A DNA stretch of 64,000 nucleotides, from the NCBI RefSeq assembly GCF_048751585.1, contig NZ_JAZHOB010000011.1:1-64000 (forward strand), written 5' to 3'. Positions 24,773-33,351 of this stretch are shown here, piece after piece (within the stretch, counting starts at the first letter, position 1; every line of letters starts with the position of its first letter). The notes under the pieces are model-generated. The model was given only the letters and a program-made list of their open reading frames with translations. It did no database searches and was not told the DNA's origin. This DNA comes from G025836975 sp048751585 (lineage in GTDB: Bacteria > Pseudomonadota > Gammaproteobacteria > Burkholderiales > Burkholderiaceae_B). A program made the position numbers and the translations under genes.

Positions 24773-25318
24773 TTGAGCACAAAACGAAGTAAACGCTGGA
24801 ACGGCGAACTGGACTCGCTGGCACCGGAGTTCCTGAAAGAGGTTCTGGGCAAAATGGAAGCCTACGGCGATCGCGTACAGTTCGAGCAGCCGAACAAATC
24901 ACCCCGCCCCAATTATCAGGTCATCAATCCATCGAACCGAAAGATGGGATTCGACGCCAAGCATCTCTTGCTGCGCCTGAATGAAGAGGGCAATGTGGGC
25001 GAACATCTCTCGTCCGAATTCACATTGGAAGCCATAAAGGCGGCGATCAGCGGCGCCGGCAGGAAGCCGGCAAGCAGCCGGACCTCAGCCGTTGCCCGGC
25101 GGCCCGCCGCAAGCGGCGGCGCCTCCCGCGCTGCGCCGGTTACGGCCGCCGCCGCGGCGGCGGACGAAATCGAACGCGGCAAGTACGCTTACTTCAAGAC
25201 GAACCGCGAGTACCTTCCCGAAGGCATCACCCAATACTCGCAGCAAATCAGCGAGCTGATGCGGGGCGGAATGTCGGCGGAAAATGCCTTCGACACCATC
25301 GTCAAGCAGAACTTCTGA
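24773..25318 (+). CDS. Uncharacterised 181-residue protein
   Basis: I do not recognise a family. The likely start is TTG at 24773 (MSTKRSKRWNGELDSLAPEF). A charged N-terminal module of about 95 residues (GKMEAYGDRVQFEQPNKSPRPNYQVINPSNRKMGFD..., ending in a helix ALKAAISG-like stretch) is followed by an Ala/Arg/Ser-rich linker at about 100-135. A compact C-terminal segment (KYAYFKTNREYLPEGITQYSQQISELMRGGMSAENAFDTIVKQNF) looks helical. The two ordered ends joined by a low-complexity linker and the absence of a signal peptide suggest a cytoplasmic adaptor or nucleoid-type protein. Coding composition matches the neighbours. Confidence 0.7.
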   Translation: MSTKRSKRWNGELDSLAPEFLKEVLGKMEAYGDRVQFEQPNKSPRPNYQVINPSNRKMGFDAKHLLLRLNEEGNVGEHLSSEFTLEAIKAAISGAGRKPASSRTSAVARRPAASGGASRAAPVTAAAAAADEIERGKYAYFKTNREYLPEGITQYSQQISELMRGGMSAENAFDTIVKQNF

Positions 25319-25341
25319 CGTAGCGGCTCCAACGCGACACC

Positions 25342-25366
25342 GACCCGCTGCACCGCGCAGCGGGTC
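25342..25366. other. Strong hairpin after the uncharacterised gene
   Basis: GACCCGCTGC (25342-25351) and GCAGCGGGTC (25357-25366) form a perfect ten-pair stem with a five-base loop. No T-run follows, so it may be a 3'-end stabiliser or a Rho-assisted stop that insulates the urea operon. Confidence 0.5.
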
Positions 25367-25380
25367 CATGCTCCCCGCCA

Positions 25381-25397
25381 CGCACCGTTCCGGCGCG
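25381..25397. promoter_or_regulatory. NtrC-like binding box, distal
   Basis: CGCACC-N5-GGCGCG matches the NtrC consensus TGCACC-N5-GGTGCA in nine of twelve defined positions. It lies 42 bases upstream of a second box, about 150 bases from the sigma-54 promoter start, within usual enhancer range. Confidence 0.35.
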
Positions 25398-25422
25398 CGC
25401 CTGATGTCCCTTCTCCCTGTTT

Positions 25423-25439
25423 TGCACCACCACGACGCA
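25423..25439. promoter_or_regulatory. NtrC-like binding box, proximal
   Basis: TGCACC-N5-GACGCA has a perfect left half-site and four of six bases in the right half-site of the NtrC consensus. It is about 100 bases upstream of the expected urtA transcription start, the usual distance for an NtrC enhancer. Confidence 0.5.
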
Positions 25440-25513
25440 TAACGCGGCGCGGCTCGATGCCGCAATGTCCACGCAAACCAAGCTCCGGCTCCGTATCACA
25501 GCAAATAAAAAAT

Positions 25514-25529
25514 TGGCACGGCTTTTGCT
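25514..25529 (+). promoter_or_regulatory. Sigma-54 (RpoN) promoter of the urt-ure operon
   Basis: TTGGCACG...TTGCT: TGGCAC at 25514-25519 and TTGCT at 25525-25529 with five bases between them is a full match to the -24/-12 consensus. Transcription should begin near 25540, about 38 bases before urtA. With upstream NtrC-like boxes this indicates activation under nitrogen limitation. Confidence 0.85.
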
Positions 25530-25577
25530 TTAAGCCTTGGGGAACACCACCGATCCCTTTTCCTATCCGGAGCCAAA

Positions 25578-26828
25578 ATGAAACGCAGATTCATCCTTAA
25601 GCAAATCGCCGCCGCCAGCCTGCTTGCCGCCTCGGGCTGGGTGCCCCAGGCGCTCGCCGCCGACACGATCAAGGTGGGCATACTCCATTCCCTGTCCGGA
25701 ACGATGGCCATATCCGAAACGTCGCTGAAGGACGTGGCCCTGATGACCATCGAGGAAATCAATGCCAAGGGCGGGGTCATGGGCCGGCAACTGGAGCCCG
25801 TCGTTGTCGATCCCGCATCCAACTGGCCCCTGTTCGCCGAAAAAGCCCGGCAACTGCTTGCGCAGGACAAGGTGTCGGTCGTTTTCGGGGCCTGGACATC
25901 GGTATCGCGCAAGTCGGTGCTTCCGGTCTTCAAGGAACTGAACGGATTGCTGTTCTATCCCGTGCAATACGAGGGTGAAGAGCTGGAGAGGAATGTGTTC
26001 TACACCGGCGCGGCGCCTAACCAGCAGGCCATACCGGCGGTGGAGTATTTGATGAGCGAAGACGGCGGCGGCGCGAAGCGCTTCGTCCTGCTGGGCACCG
26101 ATTACGTCTACCCGCGCACCACCAACAAGATCCTGCGCGCCTTTCTGCACTCCAAAGGCGTAAAAGACAGCGATATCGACGAGGTCTACACCCCTTTCGG
26201 CCATTCCGATTATCAAACAATCGTGGCCAACATCAAGAAATTCGCCACCGGCGGAAAGACGGCCGTCATATCCACCATCAACGGGGACTCCAATGTGCCC
26301 TTCTACAAAGAGCTGGGCAATGCCGGACTGAAGGCGACCGACGTGCCGGTCGTTGCCTTCTCCGTCGGCGAAGAAGAGTTGCGCGGTGTGGATACCAAGC
26401 CGCTGGTCGGCCACCTGGCCGCCTGGAATTACTTCCAGTCGGTCAGGAACCCGGTGAACGCGGACTTCATCGCCAAATGGAAAGCCTACGCCAAAGCCAA
26501 GAACCTGCCCAATTCCGACACTGTGGTCACCAACGATCCGATGGAAGCGACCTACATCGGCATCCACCTGTGGAAGCAGGCCGTCGAGCAGGCAAAGTCG
26601 ACCGACGTGGACAAAGTCATAAACGCCATGGGCGGCCAGACATTCGTTGCCCCCGACGGCTTTACCATCCAGATGGACAAGACCAACCACCATTTGCACA
26701 AACCTGTCTATATCGGCGAGATCAACGGCGATGGCCAGTTCAATATCGTGTGGAAGACGAAGGGCCCCATCAGGGCGCAGCCGTGGAGTCCGTATATCGC
26801 GGGCAACGAAAGCAAACAAGGGCTCTGA
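25578..26828 (+). CDS. urtA: Urea ABC transporter, periplasmic urea-binding protein
   Basis: A 416-residue receptor of the branched-chain amino acid/amide type, the length typical of UrtA. The signal peptide (MKRRFILKQIAAASLLAAS, cleavage near ALAA at about 29) is followed by DTIKVGILHSLSGTMAISETSLKDVALMTIEEINAKGGVMG, and the UrtA-type segment FYPVQYEGEELERNVFYTGAAPNQQAIPAV is at about 130-159. It captures urea in the periplasm for UrtB/UrtC. It is the first gene of the urt-ure block and has a sigma-54 promoter directly upstream. Identity as UrtA, not a Liv receptor, is supported by linkage to urtBCDE and urease. Confidence 0.97.
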   Translation: MKRRFILKQIAAASLLAASGWVPQALAADTIKVGILHSLSGTMAISETSLKDVALMTIEEINAKGGVMGRQLEPVVVDPASNWPLFAEKARQLLAQDKVSVVFGAWTSVSRKSVLPVFKELNGLLFYPVQYEGEELERNVFYTGAAPNQQAIPAVEYLMSEDGGGAKRFVLLGTDYVYPRTTNKILRAFLHSKGVKDSDIDEVYTPFGHSDYQTIVANIKKFATGGKTAVISTINGDSNVPFYKELGNAGLKATDVPVVAFSVGEEELRGVDTKPLVGHLAAWNYFQSVRNPVNADFIAKWKAYAKAKNLPNSDTVVTNDPMEATYIGIHLWKQAVEQAKSTDVDKVINAMGGQTFVAPDGFTIQMDKTNHHLHKPVYIGEINGDGQFNIVWKTKGPIRAQPWSPYIAGNESKQGL

Positions 26829-28481
26829 ATGCGCGGGCTCTCCGGAGGTATGGAAACACTGCGCATGGTCGGGCTGCGCCTGGCCCTGGCGCTGCTGATG
26901 CTGATTCCGGCGCCCGCCGCGCTTGCGCTTGATGCCGGTTCGATCGACCAGGCGGTGCTTGCCCCGCTGATCGACGGCGATACCGCAGCCAGGCTGGAGA
27001 TCATTTCCCGGCTTGGCCAGTCGCCCCTGCCCATGGCGGCCCAGGTACTGGAAGCGCTGGGCGGCGGCATGGCCTACGCCGATCCCCAAGGCCGGTTTCT
27101 GGTGCTGGACGCCGACAAGCTGGCAACGGACCCGGAAACCGGCCGGAGGACGGAACTGCCCGCCGACGCCAACGCCGTCATCGTCAACAATCGTTTAAGG
27201 CGCGCCATCAGCCAGGCCCTGGCCCTTGCGCACTTATTCGCGGCCGATCCGCAAGTACGCCTGTCCGCGGCGCGCCGCATGCAGCATGGCGGCGACCCGT
27301 CGAATATAGGCCTTATAACGCAGGCGATGGACAAGGAAGCCGACGGCGAAGTGAAGAAGGCGCTGCTAGTCGCACTGGCCAGCCTTGAGCTGAAGAGCCC
27401 CGAGGCGGAGGTACGCCTGCATGCCGTGCAAACGTTGGGAAATACCGGCAATGCCGAGTTTCGCCCCATCATGGCCAACCTGCTGGCCCGCCAGGATGCC
27501 GGCGCCTACACCGAAAGCAGCGAGGCCGTACGCGCCGCGGCGGCCGCCGCGATCGAGCGTATCGACAGCCGCCTGAAAAAAATCGAATGGGCAGGAAATC
27601 TTTTCTACGGCATCAGCCTGGGCAGCGTGCTCCTGCTTGCCGCGCTGGGGCTGGCCATCACCTTTGGCCTGATGGGGGTCATCAACATGGCGCATGGCGA
27701 GCTGCTGATGATAGGCGCCTACAGCACTTATGCCGTTCAGGTCTTGTTCCGGCAGATGGCTCCCGCATGGATGGACTGGTATGTTCTTGCCGCGCTCCCT
27801 GTCGCCTTCTTCATTACCGCGCTGGTCGGGATGGCGCTGGAACGGACCGTGATCCGCTGGCTGTACGGCCGCCCGCTGGAAACGCTGCTGGCCACATGGG
27901 GCATCAGCCTGATCCTGATGCAAGCGGTCCGGACCCTGTTCGGCGCGCAGAATGTGGAAGTCGGAAATCCTTCATGGATGTCGGGCGGCGTGACAGTGCT
28001 GGGCGGGCTGGTGCTGACCTACAACCGCATCGCCATCATTGTCTTCGCCTTGCTGGTCGTGTTCCTGATATGGCTGCTGCTCAATCACACCCGCCTGGGC
28101 CTTTTCGTCAGGGCCATTACCCAGAACCGCCGGATGGCCGATTGCGTGGGCGTGCCTACCGGCCGTATCGACATGCTTGCCTTCGGCCTGGGATCAGGCA
28201 TAGCCGGGCTGGGCGGCGTAGCGTTATCGCAGCTCGGAAATGTCGGCCCCGACCTGGGGCGCAGCTACATCGTGGATTCCTTCATGGTGGTCGTCCTGGG
28301 CGGTGTCGGCCAGCTTGCGGGCACCGTGATCGCCGCGCTGGGCCTGGGAAGCGTGAATAAATTCCTGGAGCCCTGGACGGGTGCCGTCCTGGCAAAAATT
28401 ACCATATTGGTGCTTATCGTGCTGTTCGTTCAAAAACGCCCGCAAGGGCTATTCGCTCCGCGCGGCAGGAGCGTGGAATGA
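26829..28481 (+). CDS. urtB: Urea ABC transporter permease UrtB
   Basis: A 550-residue protein with a signal-like start (MRGLSGGMETLRMVGLRLALALLMLIP), a periplasmic N-terminal domain of about 230 residues with HEAT-like helices (ADPQVRLSAARRMQ, EVRLHAVQTLGNTGNAEFRPIM) and then a LivH-type permease domain with about eight membrane segments from residue 255 (GLAITFGLMGVINMAHGELLM). This long N-terminus distinguishes UrtB from ordinary LivH. The ATG at 26829 directly follows the urtA stop and has AAGGG six bases upstream. Confidence 0.96.
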   Translation: MRGLSGGMETLRMVGLRLALALLMLIPAPAALALDAGSIDQAVLAPLIDGDTAARLEIISRLGQSPLPMAAQVLEALGGGMAYADPQGRFLVLDADKLATDPETGRRTELPADANAVIVNNRLRRAISQALALAHLFAADPQVRLSAARRMQHGGDPSNIGLITQAMDKEADGEVKKALLVALASLELKSPEAEVRLHAVQTLGNTGNAEFRPIMANLLARQDAGAYTESSEAVRAAAAAAIERIDSRLKKIEWAGNLFYGISLGSVLLLAALGLAITFGLMGVINMAHGELLMIGAYSTYAVQVLFRQMAPAWMDWYVLAALPVAFFITALVGMALERTVIRWLYGRPLETLLATWGISLILMQAVRTLFGAQNVEVGNPSWMSGGVTVLGGLVLTYNRIAIIVFALLVVFLIWLLLNHTRLGLFVRAITQNRRMADCVGVPTGRIDMLAFGLGSGIAGLGGVALSQLGNVGPDLGRSYIVDSFMVVVLGGVGQLAGTVIAALGLGSVNKFLEPWTGAVLAKITILVLIVLFVQKRPQGLFAPRGRSVE

Positions 28482-29617
28482 GCGCCCTGCCAGCCTTCCC
28501 GCCGCCGCATTCCCTTCCCGCGGCGCGGCGGCGCCTGTTTTCGCCGCGCATATGGACAGGCCTGATCGCCGCGATGGTCTTCCTGGCGCTGCTGCCCTTG
28601 CTTAACCTGGTCTTTCCGCCCGGCCATCCCTTGCACATCTCGTCCTACGCCGTGGCCTTGATGGGGAAATTCATGTGCTATGCCATGGCGGCGCTGGCGC
28701 TGGATCTGGTCTGGGGATACACCGGCATCCTGTCGTTGGGGCACGGCCTGTTCTTCGCGCTGGGGGGCTATGCTCACGGCATGTACCTGATGCGCTCCAT
28801 CGGCGGCGATGGCGTCTACAAGAGCCACGTGCCGGACTTCATGGTCTTCCTGGACTGGAACGACTACCCCTGGTACTGGGCGTTTACCGATCATTTCCTG
28901 TACGCCATGCTGCTGGTGGTCCTGGTCCCGGGCATCCTTGCCTTTGTCTTCGGCTATTTCGCCTTCCGCTCGAGAATCAAGGGGGTCTACTTTTCCATCA
29001 TCACGCAGGCCTTGACCTTTGCCGCCATGCTGCTCTTTTTCCGCAACGAAACCGGCTTTGGCGGCAATAACGGCTTTACCGATTTCAAGCGCATTCTGGG
29101 CTATGACATTACGGCATCCGGCACACGCGCCGCGCTGTACTGGATCACCTTGGCGCTGCTGGCGGCTTCTCTGATATTTGCGCGCGCGCTCACCCAATCC
29201 AAGCTTGGGCGAGTCCTTACCGCCATACGGGACTCCGAAAGCCGCTTGCGCTTCATCGGCTATGAACCCCTGGGATTCAAGCTATTCATCTGGACGGTAT
29301 CAGCGGTCATGTGCGGTATCGCGGGCGCTTTGTACGTCCCACAGGTCGGCATCATCAATCCCAGCGAAATGTCCACCGAAACGTCGATTGAAATGGTGAT
29401 ATGGGTGGCGACCGGCGGCCGCGGCACTCTGATAGGTCCGATCATCGGCGCCGGCGCGGTCAATGGCCTGAAAACCTGGTTCACCAGCGTGCTGCCGGAA
29501 TTCTGGCTCTATGCCCTGGGCCTTATTTTTGTACTGACGACACTGTTCCTGCCTCAAGGCCTGGTGGGGCTTGCGCGCCAACTGCGCGTCCGGTATCTTA
29601 AGAGAAGCGCTATATGA
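28478..29617 (+). CDS. urtC: Urea ABC transporter permease UrtC
   Basis: A 379-residue LivM-type permease with about nine membrane segments. Family motifs DLVWGYTGILSLGHGLFFALGGYAHGMYL (about 77-105) and RDSESRLRFIGYEPLGFKLFIW (about 251-272) are clear. A short extracytoplasmic insertion (SIGGDGVYKSHVPDFMVFLDWNDYPWYW) is characteristic of UrtC. It forms the membrane channel with UrtB. Start and stop overlap the neighbouring genes by four bases each, indicating translational coupling. Confidence 0.96.
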   Translation: MSALPAFPPPHSLPAARRRLFSPRIWTGLIAAMVFLALLPLLNLVFPPGHPLHISSYAVALMGKFMCYAMAALALDLVWGYTGILSLGHGLFFALGGYAHGMYLMRSIGGDGVYKSHVPDFMVFLDWNDYPWYWAFTDHFLYAMLLVVLVPGILAFVFGYFAFRSRIKGVYFSIITQALTFAAMLLFFRNETGFGGNNGFTDFKRILGYDITASGTRAALYWITLALLAASLIFARALTQSKLGRVLTAIRDSESRLRFIGYEPLGFKLFIWTVSAVMCGIAGALYVPQVGIINPSEMSTETSIEMVIWVATGGRGTLIGPIIGAGAVNGLKTWFTSVLPEFWLYALGLIFVLTTLFLPQGLVGLARQLRVRYLKRSAI

Positions 29618-30459
29618 AACTGCTTAGTGGAAATAAACCGGCGCCGGCGCCCACGGACGGGCCTGGCTCCGATGCCGCCTACGGTCATGTGGCGCAGCGC
29701 GACGTGGACCTGCGCCACGGGGTCATCCTTTATCTAGAGGGCATTACGGTCAGCTTCGATGGATTCAAGGCGCTGAACAAGCTCGACCTGGACATCAGTA
29801 CAGGCGAATTGCGCTGCATCATTGGACCCAACGGGGCGGGCAAGACCACGATGATGGACGTAATAACCGGCAAGACCGCGCCGACGGCGGGCAGCGCTTT
29901 TTTCGGGCAGAACATCGACTTGACCAAGCTGGACGAGTCCCAGATTGCGCGCGCCGGCATCGGCCGGAAATTCCAGCGCCCCACCGTCTTTGAAAATCAT
30001 ACAGTCTTCGAAAACCTGGAACTGGCCCTGAAGACCGACAAAGGCGTTCGGCCCACGCTGTTTTCCCGGATTACCGCCCAGCAAACGGATGATATTCACG
30101 CCACCCTCGAACTCATACGGCTCAAGTCCGAAGCCCGGCGTCCGGCCGGGCTGCTTTCGCACGGACAAAAGCAATGGCTGGAGATCGGAATGCTGCTGAT
30201 GCAGAAACCTTTGCTTTTGCTGCTGGACGAACCCGTCGCCGGCATGACCGACGCTGAGACCGAACGCACCGGAGAACTGCTCAACGAATTGAAAGGCCGC
30301 CACTCGCTGGTCGTCGTCGAGCACGATATGGATTTCGTCGCCAATATTGCCGGCGAAGGCAAAGTCACCGTGCTGCACGAAGGATCGGTGCTGGCCGAGG
30401 GTTCCATGGCGCAGGTGCAGGCCGATCCGCGCGTCGTCGATGTCTACCTGGGGCGCTGA
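29614..30459 (+). CDS. urtD: Urea ABC transporter ATP-binding protein UrtD
   Basis: A 281-residue LivG-type ATPase. A Walker A GPNGAGKTT is at about 71, the signature-like LLSHGQKQWLEIGMLLMQKP replaces the LSGGQ motif with LSHGQ at about 176 (as usual in UrtD), Walker B LLLLLDEPVAGM is at about 205, and the switch His lies in VVEHDMDF. The N-terminal extension of about 35 residues before the ABC fold is longer than in LivG. It energises urea uptake with UrtE. It overlaps urtC by four bases. Confidence 0.95.
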   Translation: MKLLSGNKPAPAPTDGPGSDAAYGHVAQRDVDLRHGVILYLEGITVSFDGFKALNKLDLDISTGELRCIIGPNGAGKTTMMDVITGKTAPTAGSAFFGQNIDLTKLDESQIARAGIGRKFQRPTVFENHTVFENLELALKTDKGVRPTLFSRITAQQTDDIHATLELIRLKSEARRPAGLLSHGQKQWLEIGMLLMQKPLLLLLDEPVAGMTDAETERTGELLNELKGRHSLVVVEHDMDFVANIAGEGKVTVLHEGSVLAEGSMAQVQADPRVVDVYLGR

Positions 30460-30460
30460 C

Positions 30461-31159
30461 ATGCTTAACGTCCATAACATCAATCAGTACTATGGCGGCA
30501 GCCATACGCTGCGCGGGATTTCGCTAAGCGTGCGGCAAGGCGAATGCCTGGCTTTGCTGGGCCGCAATGGCGTCGGAAAGACGACCTTGCTCAAGTGCCT
30601 CATGGGTGTTCTGCCGGTTGCATCGGGCGGCATTGAGCTTGCGGGCGCCGACATTACCCGAATGGCCCCGCATCAACGAGCCGCGCTCGGTATCGCCTAT
30701 GTTCCCCAGGGCCGCGAAATCTTTGCGCGGCTGACCGTTGAAGAAAACATCCTGATGGGCATGGCCGGCAAGCCGGCGTCCTCCGCGCGACGAATCAAAG
30801 AAGATGTCTTCGAGCTCTTCCCCGTGCTTAAAACCATGCTGGCACGCCGTGGCGGAGACCTTTCGGGCGGACAGCAGCAGCAATTGGCTATTGCGCGGGC
30901 CCTGGTGCAGGAACCCAGGCTCATCATCCTTGACGAACCCACGGAAGGCATACAGCCTTCCATCATCAAGGATATCGCCAAGGTCATACGCTTGCTGCGC
31001 GAACGCGGCGATATCGGCATTTTGCTGTGCGAGCAATACTTCGATTTCGCCCGCGGGCTGGCGGATCGCTTCATCGTTCTTTCGCGCGGCGAAGTGGTGG
31101 CGCAGGGAGACCGAACTGAAATGGACGGCGATGACGTGCGCAGGCATCTATCGGTATGA
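30461..31159 (+). CDS. urtE: Urea ABC transporter ATP-binding protein UrtE
   Basis: A 232-residue LivF-type ATPase: Walker A GRNGVGKTT at about 37, signature DLSGGQQQQLAIARALVQEP at about 133-152, Walker B LIILDEPTEGIQPS at about 155-168, and the QYFDFARGLADRF segment that marks UrtE. The ATG at 30461 lies one base after the urtD stop; the longer in-frame extension inside urtD is not real. Its stop overlaps ureD by four bases, tying the transporter to the urease genes. Confidence 0.95.
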   Translation: MLNVHNINQYYGGSHTLRGISLSVRQGECLALLGRNGVGKTTLLKCLMGVLPVASGGIELAGADITRMAPHQRAALGIAYVPQGREIFARLTVEENILMGMAGKPASSARRIKEDVFELFPVLKTMLARRGGDLSGGQQQQLAIARALVQEPRLIILDEPTEGIQPSIIKDIAKVIRLLRERGDIGILLCEQYFDFARGLADRFIVLSRGEVVAQGDRTEMDGDDVRRHLSV

Positions 31160-32004
31160 ACATGCGTGAATGGCACGGCAAGCTGACGCTTGCTTTCTCG
31201 TATCCGAATTCGCGCGGCACCGTCCTTTCGGAGCGCCGGCACGAAGGCCCCCTGCTTGTACAAAAAGCCCTGTACCCCGAAGGCCCCGAGATCTGCCATG
31301 TAACCATACTTCACCCCCCTTCCGGTATTGCGGGCGGAGATTTATTATCAATCGACATTACGGTGCAATCGGGAGCCCATGCCTTGCTGAACACTCCGGG
31401 AGCCACGCGTTGGTACAAGGCGAACGGCAAAAGCGCTACCCAGAACACGAACATTGTCGTGAAGGCCGGAGCCTGCCTGGACTGGCTGCCGCAAGAGAAT
31501 ATTTTTTTCGAACAGGCCGATGCCCACACCAGCACACAGGTCCATCTGCACACAGGGGCGCGCGCAATAGGATGGGAAATCGTCCAACTGGGCAGCATAG
31601 AAAAATCTTCGCATTGGGATGAAGGCCGGATCTTGCTGAACACCGTGCTGACCCTGGATGAATGCCCCCTGTGGCAGGAAATCGGAGAGCTGCATGCGGA
31701 TAGCGCCGTGCGCCACAACGTGAACGGCTTGGCCGGCTTCCCGGTACTGGCCACCTTATGGGCTTTCGGCCCCGCCATCGGCCGCGACGAGGCCGACCGC
31801 CTTTCCATGGATCTGCCATGGCAGGAAGAACTGCGGGCCGGCTTGACCCATATGCCGCTGTCCGACGGGCAAGGCCTTAGCCTGCTGCGTGTTCTTGGCA
31901 CGCATGCGCAAGACGTGAAGGGGCTGCTCATCGCGCTATGGATGCAAATGCGCCCCTTGCTGCTGGGCGTCCAAGGCCGCCATCTGCGACTGTGGAATAC
32001 CTGA
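31156..32004 (+). CDS. ureD: Urease accessory protein UreD
   Basis: The 282-residue scaffold protein of the urease activation complex. Typical features are GPLLVQKALYPEGPEICHVTILHPPSGIAGGDLLSIDI (about 31-68), the TPGATRWYK motif (about 80) and LDWLPQENIFFEQADAHT (about 109-126). UreD binds apo-urease and recruits UreF and UreG so that nickel and CO2 reach the active site. It opens the urease part of the block and overlaps urtE by four bases. Confidence 0.96.
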   Translation: MNMREWHGKLTLAFSYPNSRGTVLSERRHEGPLLVQKALYPEGPEICHVTILHPPSGIAGGDLLSIDITVQSGAHALLNTPGATRWYKANGKSATQNTNIVVKAGACLDWLPQENIFFEQADAHTSTQVHLHTGARAIGWEIVQLGSIEKSSHWDEGRILLNTVLTLDECPLWQEIGELHADSAVRHNVNGLAGFPVLATLWAFGPAIGRDEADRLSMDLPWQEELRAGLTHMPLSDGQGLSLLRVLGTHAQDVKGLLIALWMQMRPLLLGVQGRHLRLWNT

Positions 32005-32042
32005 AAAAAACCCGATAACCTTACCTGCGCGAGGATCGCATC

Positions 32043-32345
32043 ATGAACCTGACCCCAAGGGAAAAAGACAAGTTGTTGATTTTCACCGCGGCTCTGCTGG
32101 CAGAGCGCCGCAAGGCGCGTGGTGTAAAGCTCAACTATCCCGAGTCGGTTGCCCTGATCACCGCCGAACTGATGGAAGGAGCACGCGACGGCCGCAGCGT
32201 GGCCGACCTGATGCATTACGGCACCACCATCCTGACGCGCGGGGACGTCATGCCAGGGGTCCCGGAAATGATCACCGATATACAAGTCGAAGCCACATTT
32301 CCGGACGGCACAAAGTTGGTGACCGTGCACAATCCCATCGTCTAA
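32043..32345 (+). CDS. ureA: Urease gamma subunit
   Basis: A 100-residue gamma subunit, the standard length. It starts MNLTPREKDKLLIFTAALLAERRKARGVKLNYPESVALI and contains RDGRSVADLMHYG and VMPGVPEMI, all hallmark segments. It packs against UreC in the (alpha-beta-gamma)3 enzyme. It lies 38 bases after ureD with a GAGGA ribosome site. It is separate from the beta subunit, as usual in Proteobacteria. Confidence 0.98.
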   Translation: MNLTPREKDKLLIFTAALLAERRKARGVKLNYPESVALITAELMEGARDGRSVADLMHYGTTILTRGDVMPGVPEMITDIQVEATFPDGTKLVTVHNPIV

Positions 32346-32389
32346 ATGTATTCCAAGCCCTACGAAGCCACTTTCATCAGGAGCCTCAG

Positions 32390-33010
32390 ATGACTACTCG
32401 TTCCACCTTGCAAACAGCGGGCCTGCATGCCGTCCGCATTGTCGCTCTTGCCCTGCCATCGAGCGCCACCCTCGCGCATCCGGGGCATGAGTCGGTCATG
32501 GGCGGCAGCATGTTCGCGGCGGGCATGCTTCACCCCTTGACGGGAACCGACCATCTGCTTGCCATGCTGGCGGTGGGCTTATGGGCTGCCCTGGCTCACA
32601 AGAGCCTTCGAGAGGCCATCTGGACGCCCATAAGCTTTCTTTGCCTATTGCTGGTGGGCGCGCTGGCGGGCATTGCGGGCATGAGCCTGCCGGCCGTCGA
32701 ACCCATCATCATGGCGTCTTTGCTGGTGCTTGGCCTGCTGACCGCAAGCCGGATCGCCCTACCCGGCTGGGCGGGCGGCGCACTGGTCGGCTTCTTCGCC
32801 CTGTTCCACGGCCTGGCGCATGGCGCCGAACTGCCTGCCGGAAATGGCGTGGCCGCCTACATAGCCGGCTTCATGCTGGCTACGCTGATGCTGCATGCCG
32901 CCGGCCTGACCGCGGGCCTGGCTCTGAAAGGGCGCGCCGCCTGGTTGGCACGCGCGGCCGGCGCCGGCATCGCCGCATACGGCGCGGCCCTGTACACCAT
33001 TGCAAGCTGA
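32390..33010 (+). CDS. ureJ: HupE/UreJ-family membrane protein, probable nickel permease
   Basis: A 206-residue inner-membrane protein with about seven hydrophobic segments. The family motif HPGHE follows the first segment at about residue 30, then HPLTGTDHLLAMLAVGLWAA at about 48-67 and FHGLAHGAELP at about 141-151. The repeated His/Asp residues in these segments bind nickel or cobalt in the HupE/UreJ group. Its placement between ureA and ureB is a known arrangement in Burkholderiales urease clusters and suggests it supplies nickel to urease. Confidence 0.92.
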   Translation: MTTRSTLQTAGLHAVRIVALALPSSATLAHPGHESVMGGSMFAAGMLHPLTGTDHLLAMLAVGLWAALAHKSLREAIWTPISFLCLLLVGALAGIAGMSLPAVEPIIMASLLVLGLLTASRIALPGWAGGALVGFFALFHGLAHGAELPAGNGVAAYIAGFMLATLMLHAAGLTAGLALKGRAAWLARAAGAGIAAYGAALYTIAS

Positions 33011-33045
33011 TCCACGATCATCAATATCTCGCCAGGACGCACGCC

Positions 33046-33351
33046 ATGATACCCGGAGAAATTCTTGTTGAAGACGGCGACATCGAACTGAACGCGGGGC
33101 GGCCCACCTGCGCGGTCGATGTCGTCAATACCGGCGACCGCCCCGTACAGGTCGGTTCCCACTACCATTTCGCCGAAGTCAACGCGGCGCTCAAGTTCGA
33201 TCGAAAAGCCGCCCGCGGCTTTCGTTTGAACATTGCGGCCGGAACGGCCGTTCGCTTCGAGCCGGGCCAGAAAAAAACCGTCGAGCTGGTGGCGCTGGCC
33301 GGCGAACGCAAGGTTTACGGTTTCAACGGCGACATCATGGGAGCACTGTAA
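33046..33351 (+). CDS. ureB: Urease beta subunit
   Basis: A 101-residue beta subunit of normal length. MIPGEILVEDGDIELNAGR, the VQVGSHYHFAEVNAALKFDR motif (about 37-56) and AGERKVYGFNGDIMG at the C-terminus are diagnostic. The ATG at 33046 is fixed by homology; longer extensions in the same frame run inside ureJ and are not coding. It overlaps ureC by one base (TAATG). Confidence 0.98.
   Translation: MIPGEILVEDGDIELNAGRPTCAVDVVNTGDRPVQVGSHYHFAEVNAALKFDRKAARGFRLNIAAGTAVRFEPGQKKTVELVALAGERKVYGFNGDIMGAL

Noticed and set aside
25563..27089. 508-codon open frame antisense to urtA
   Set aside because: It mirrors the codon structure of urtA and early urtB, lacks any domain pattern and has no ribosome site; it is a shadow of GC-rich coding DNA.
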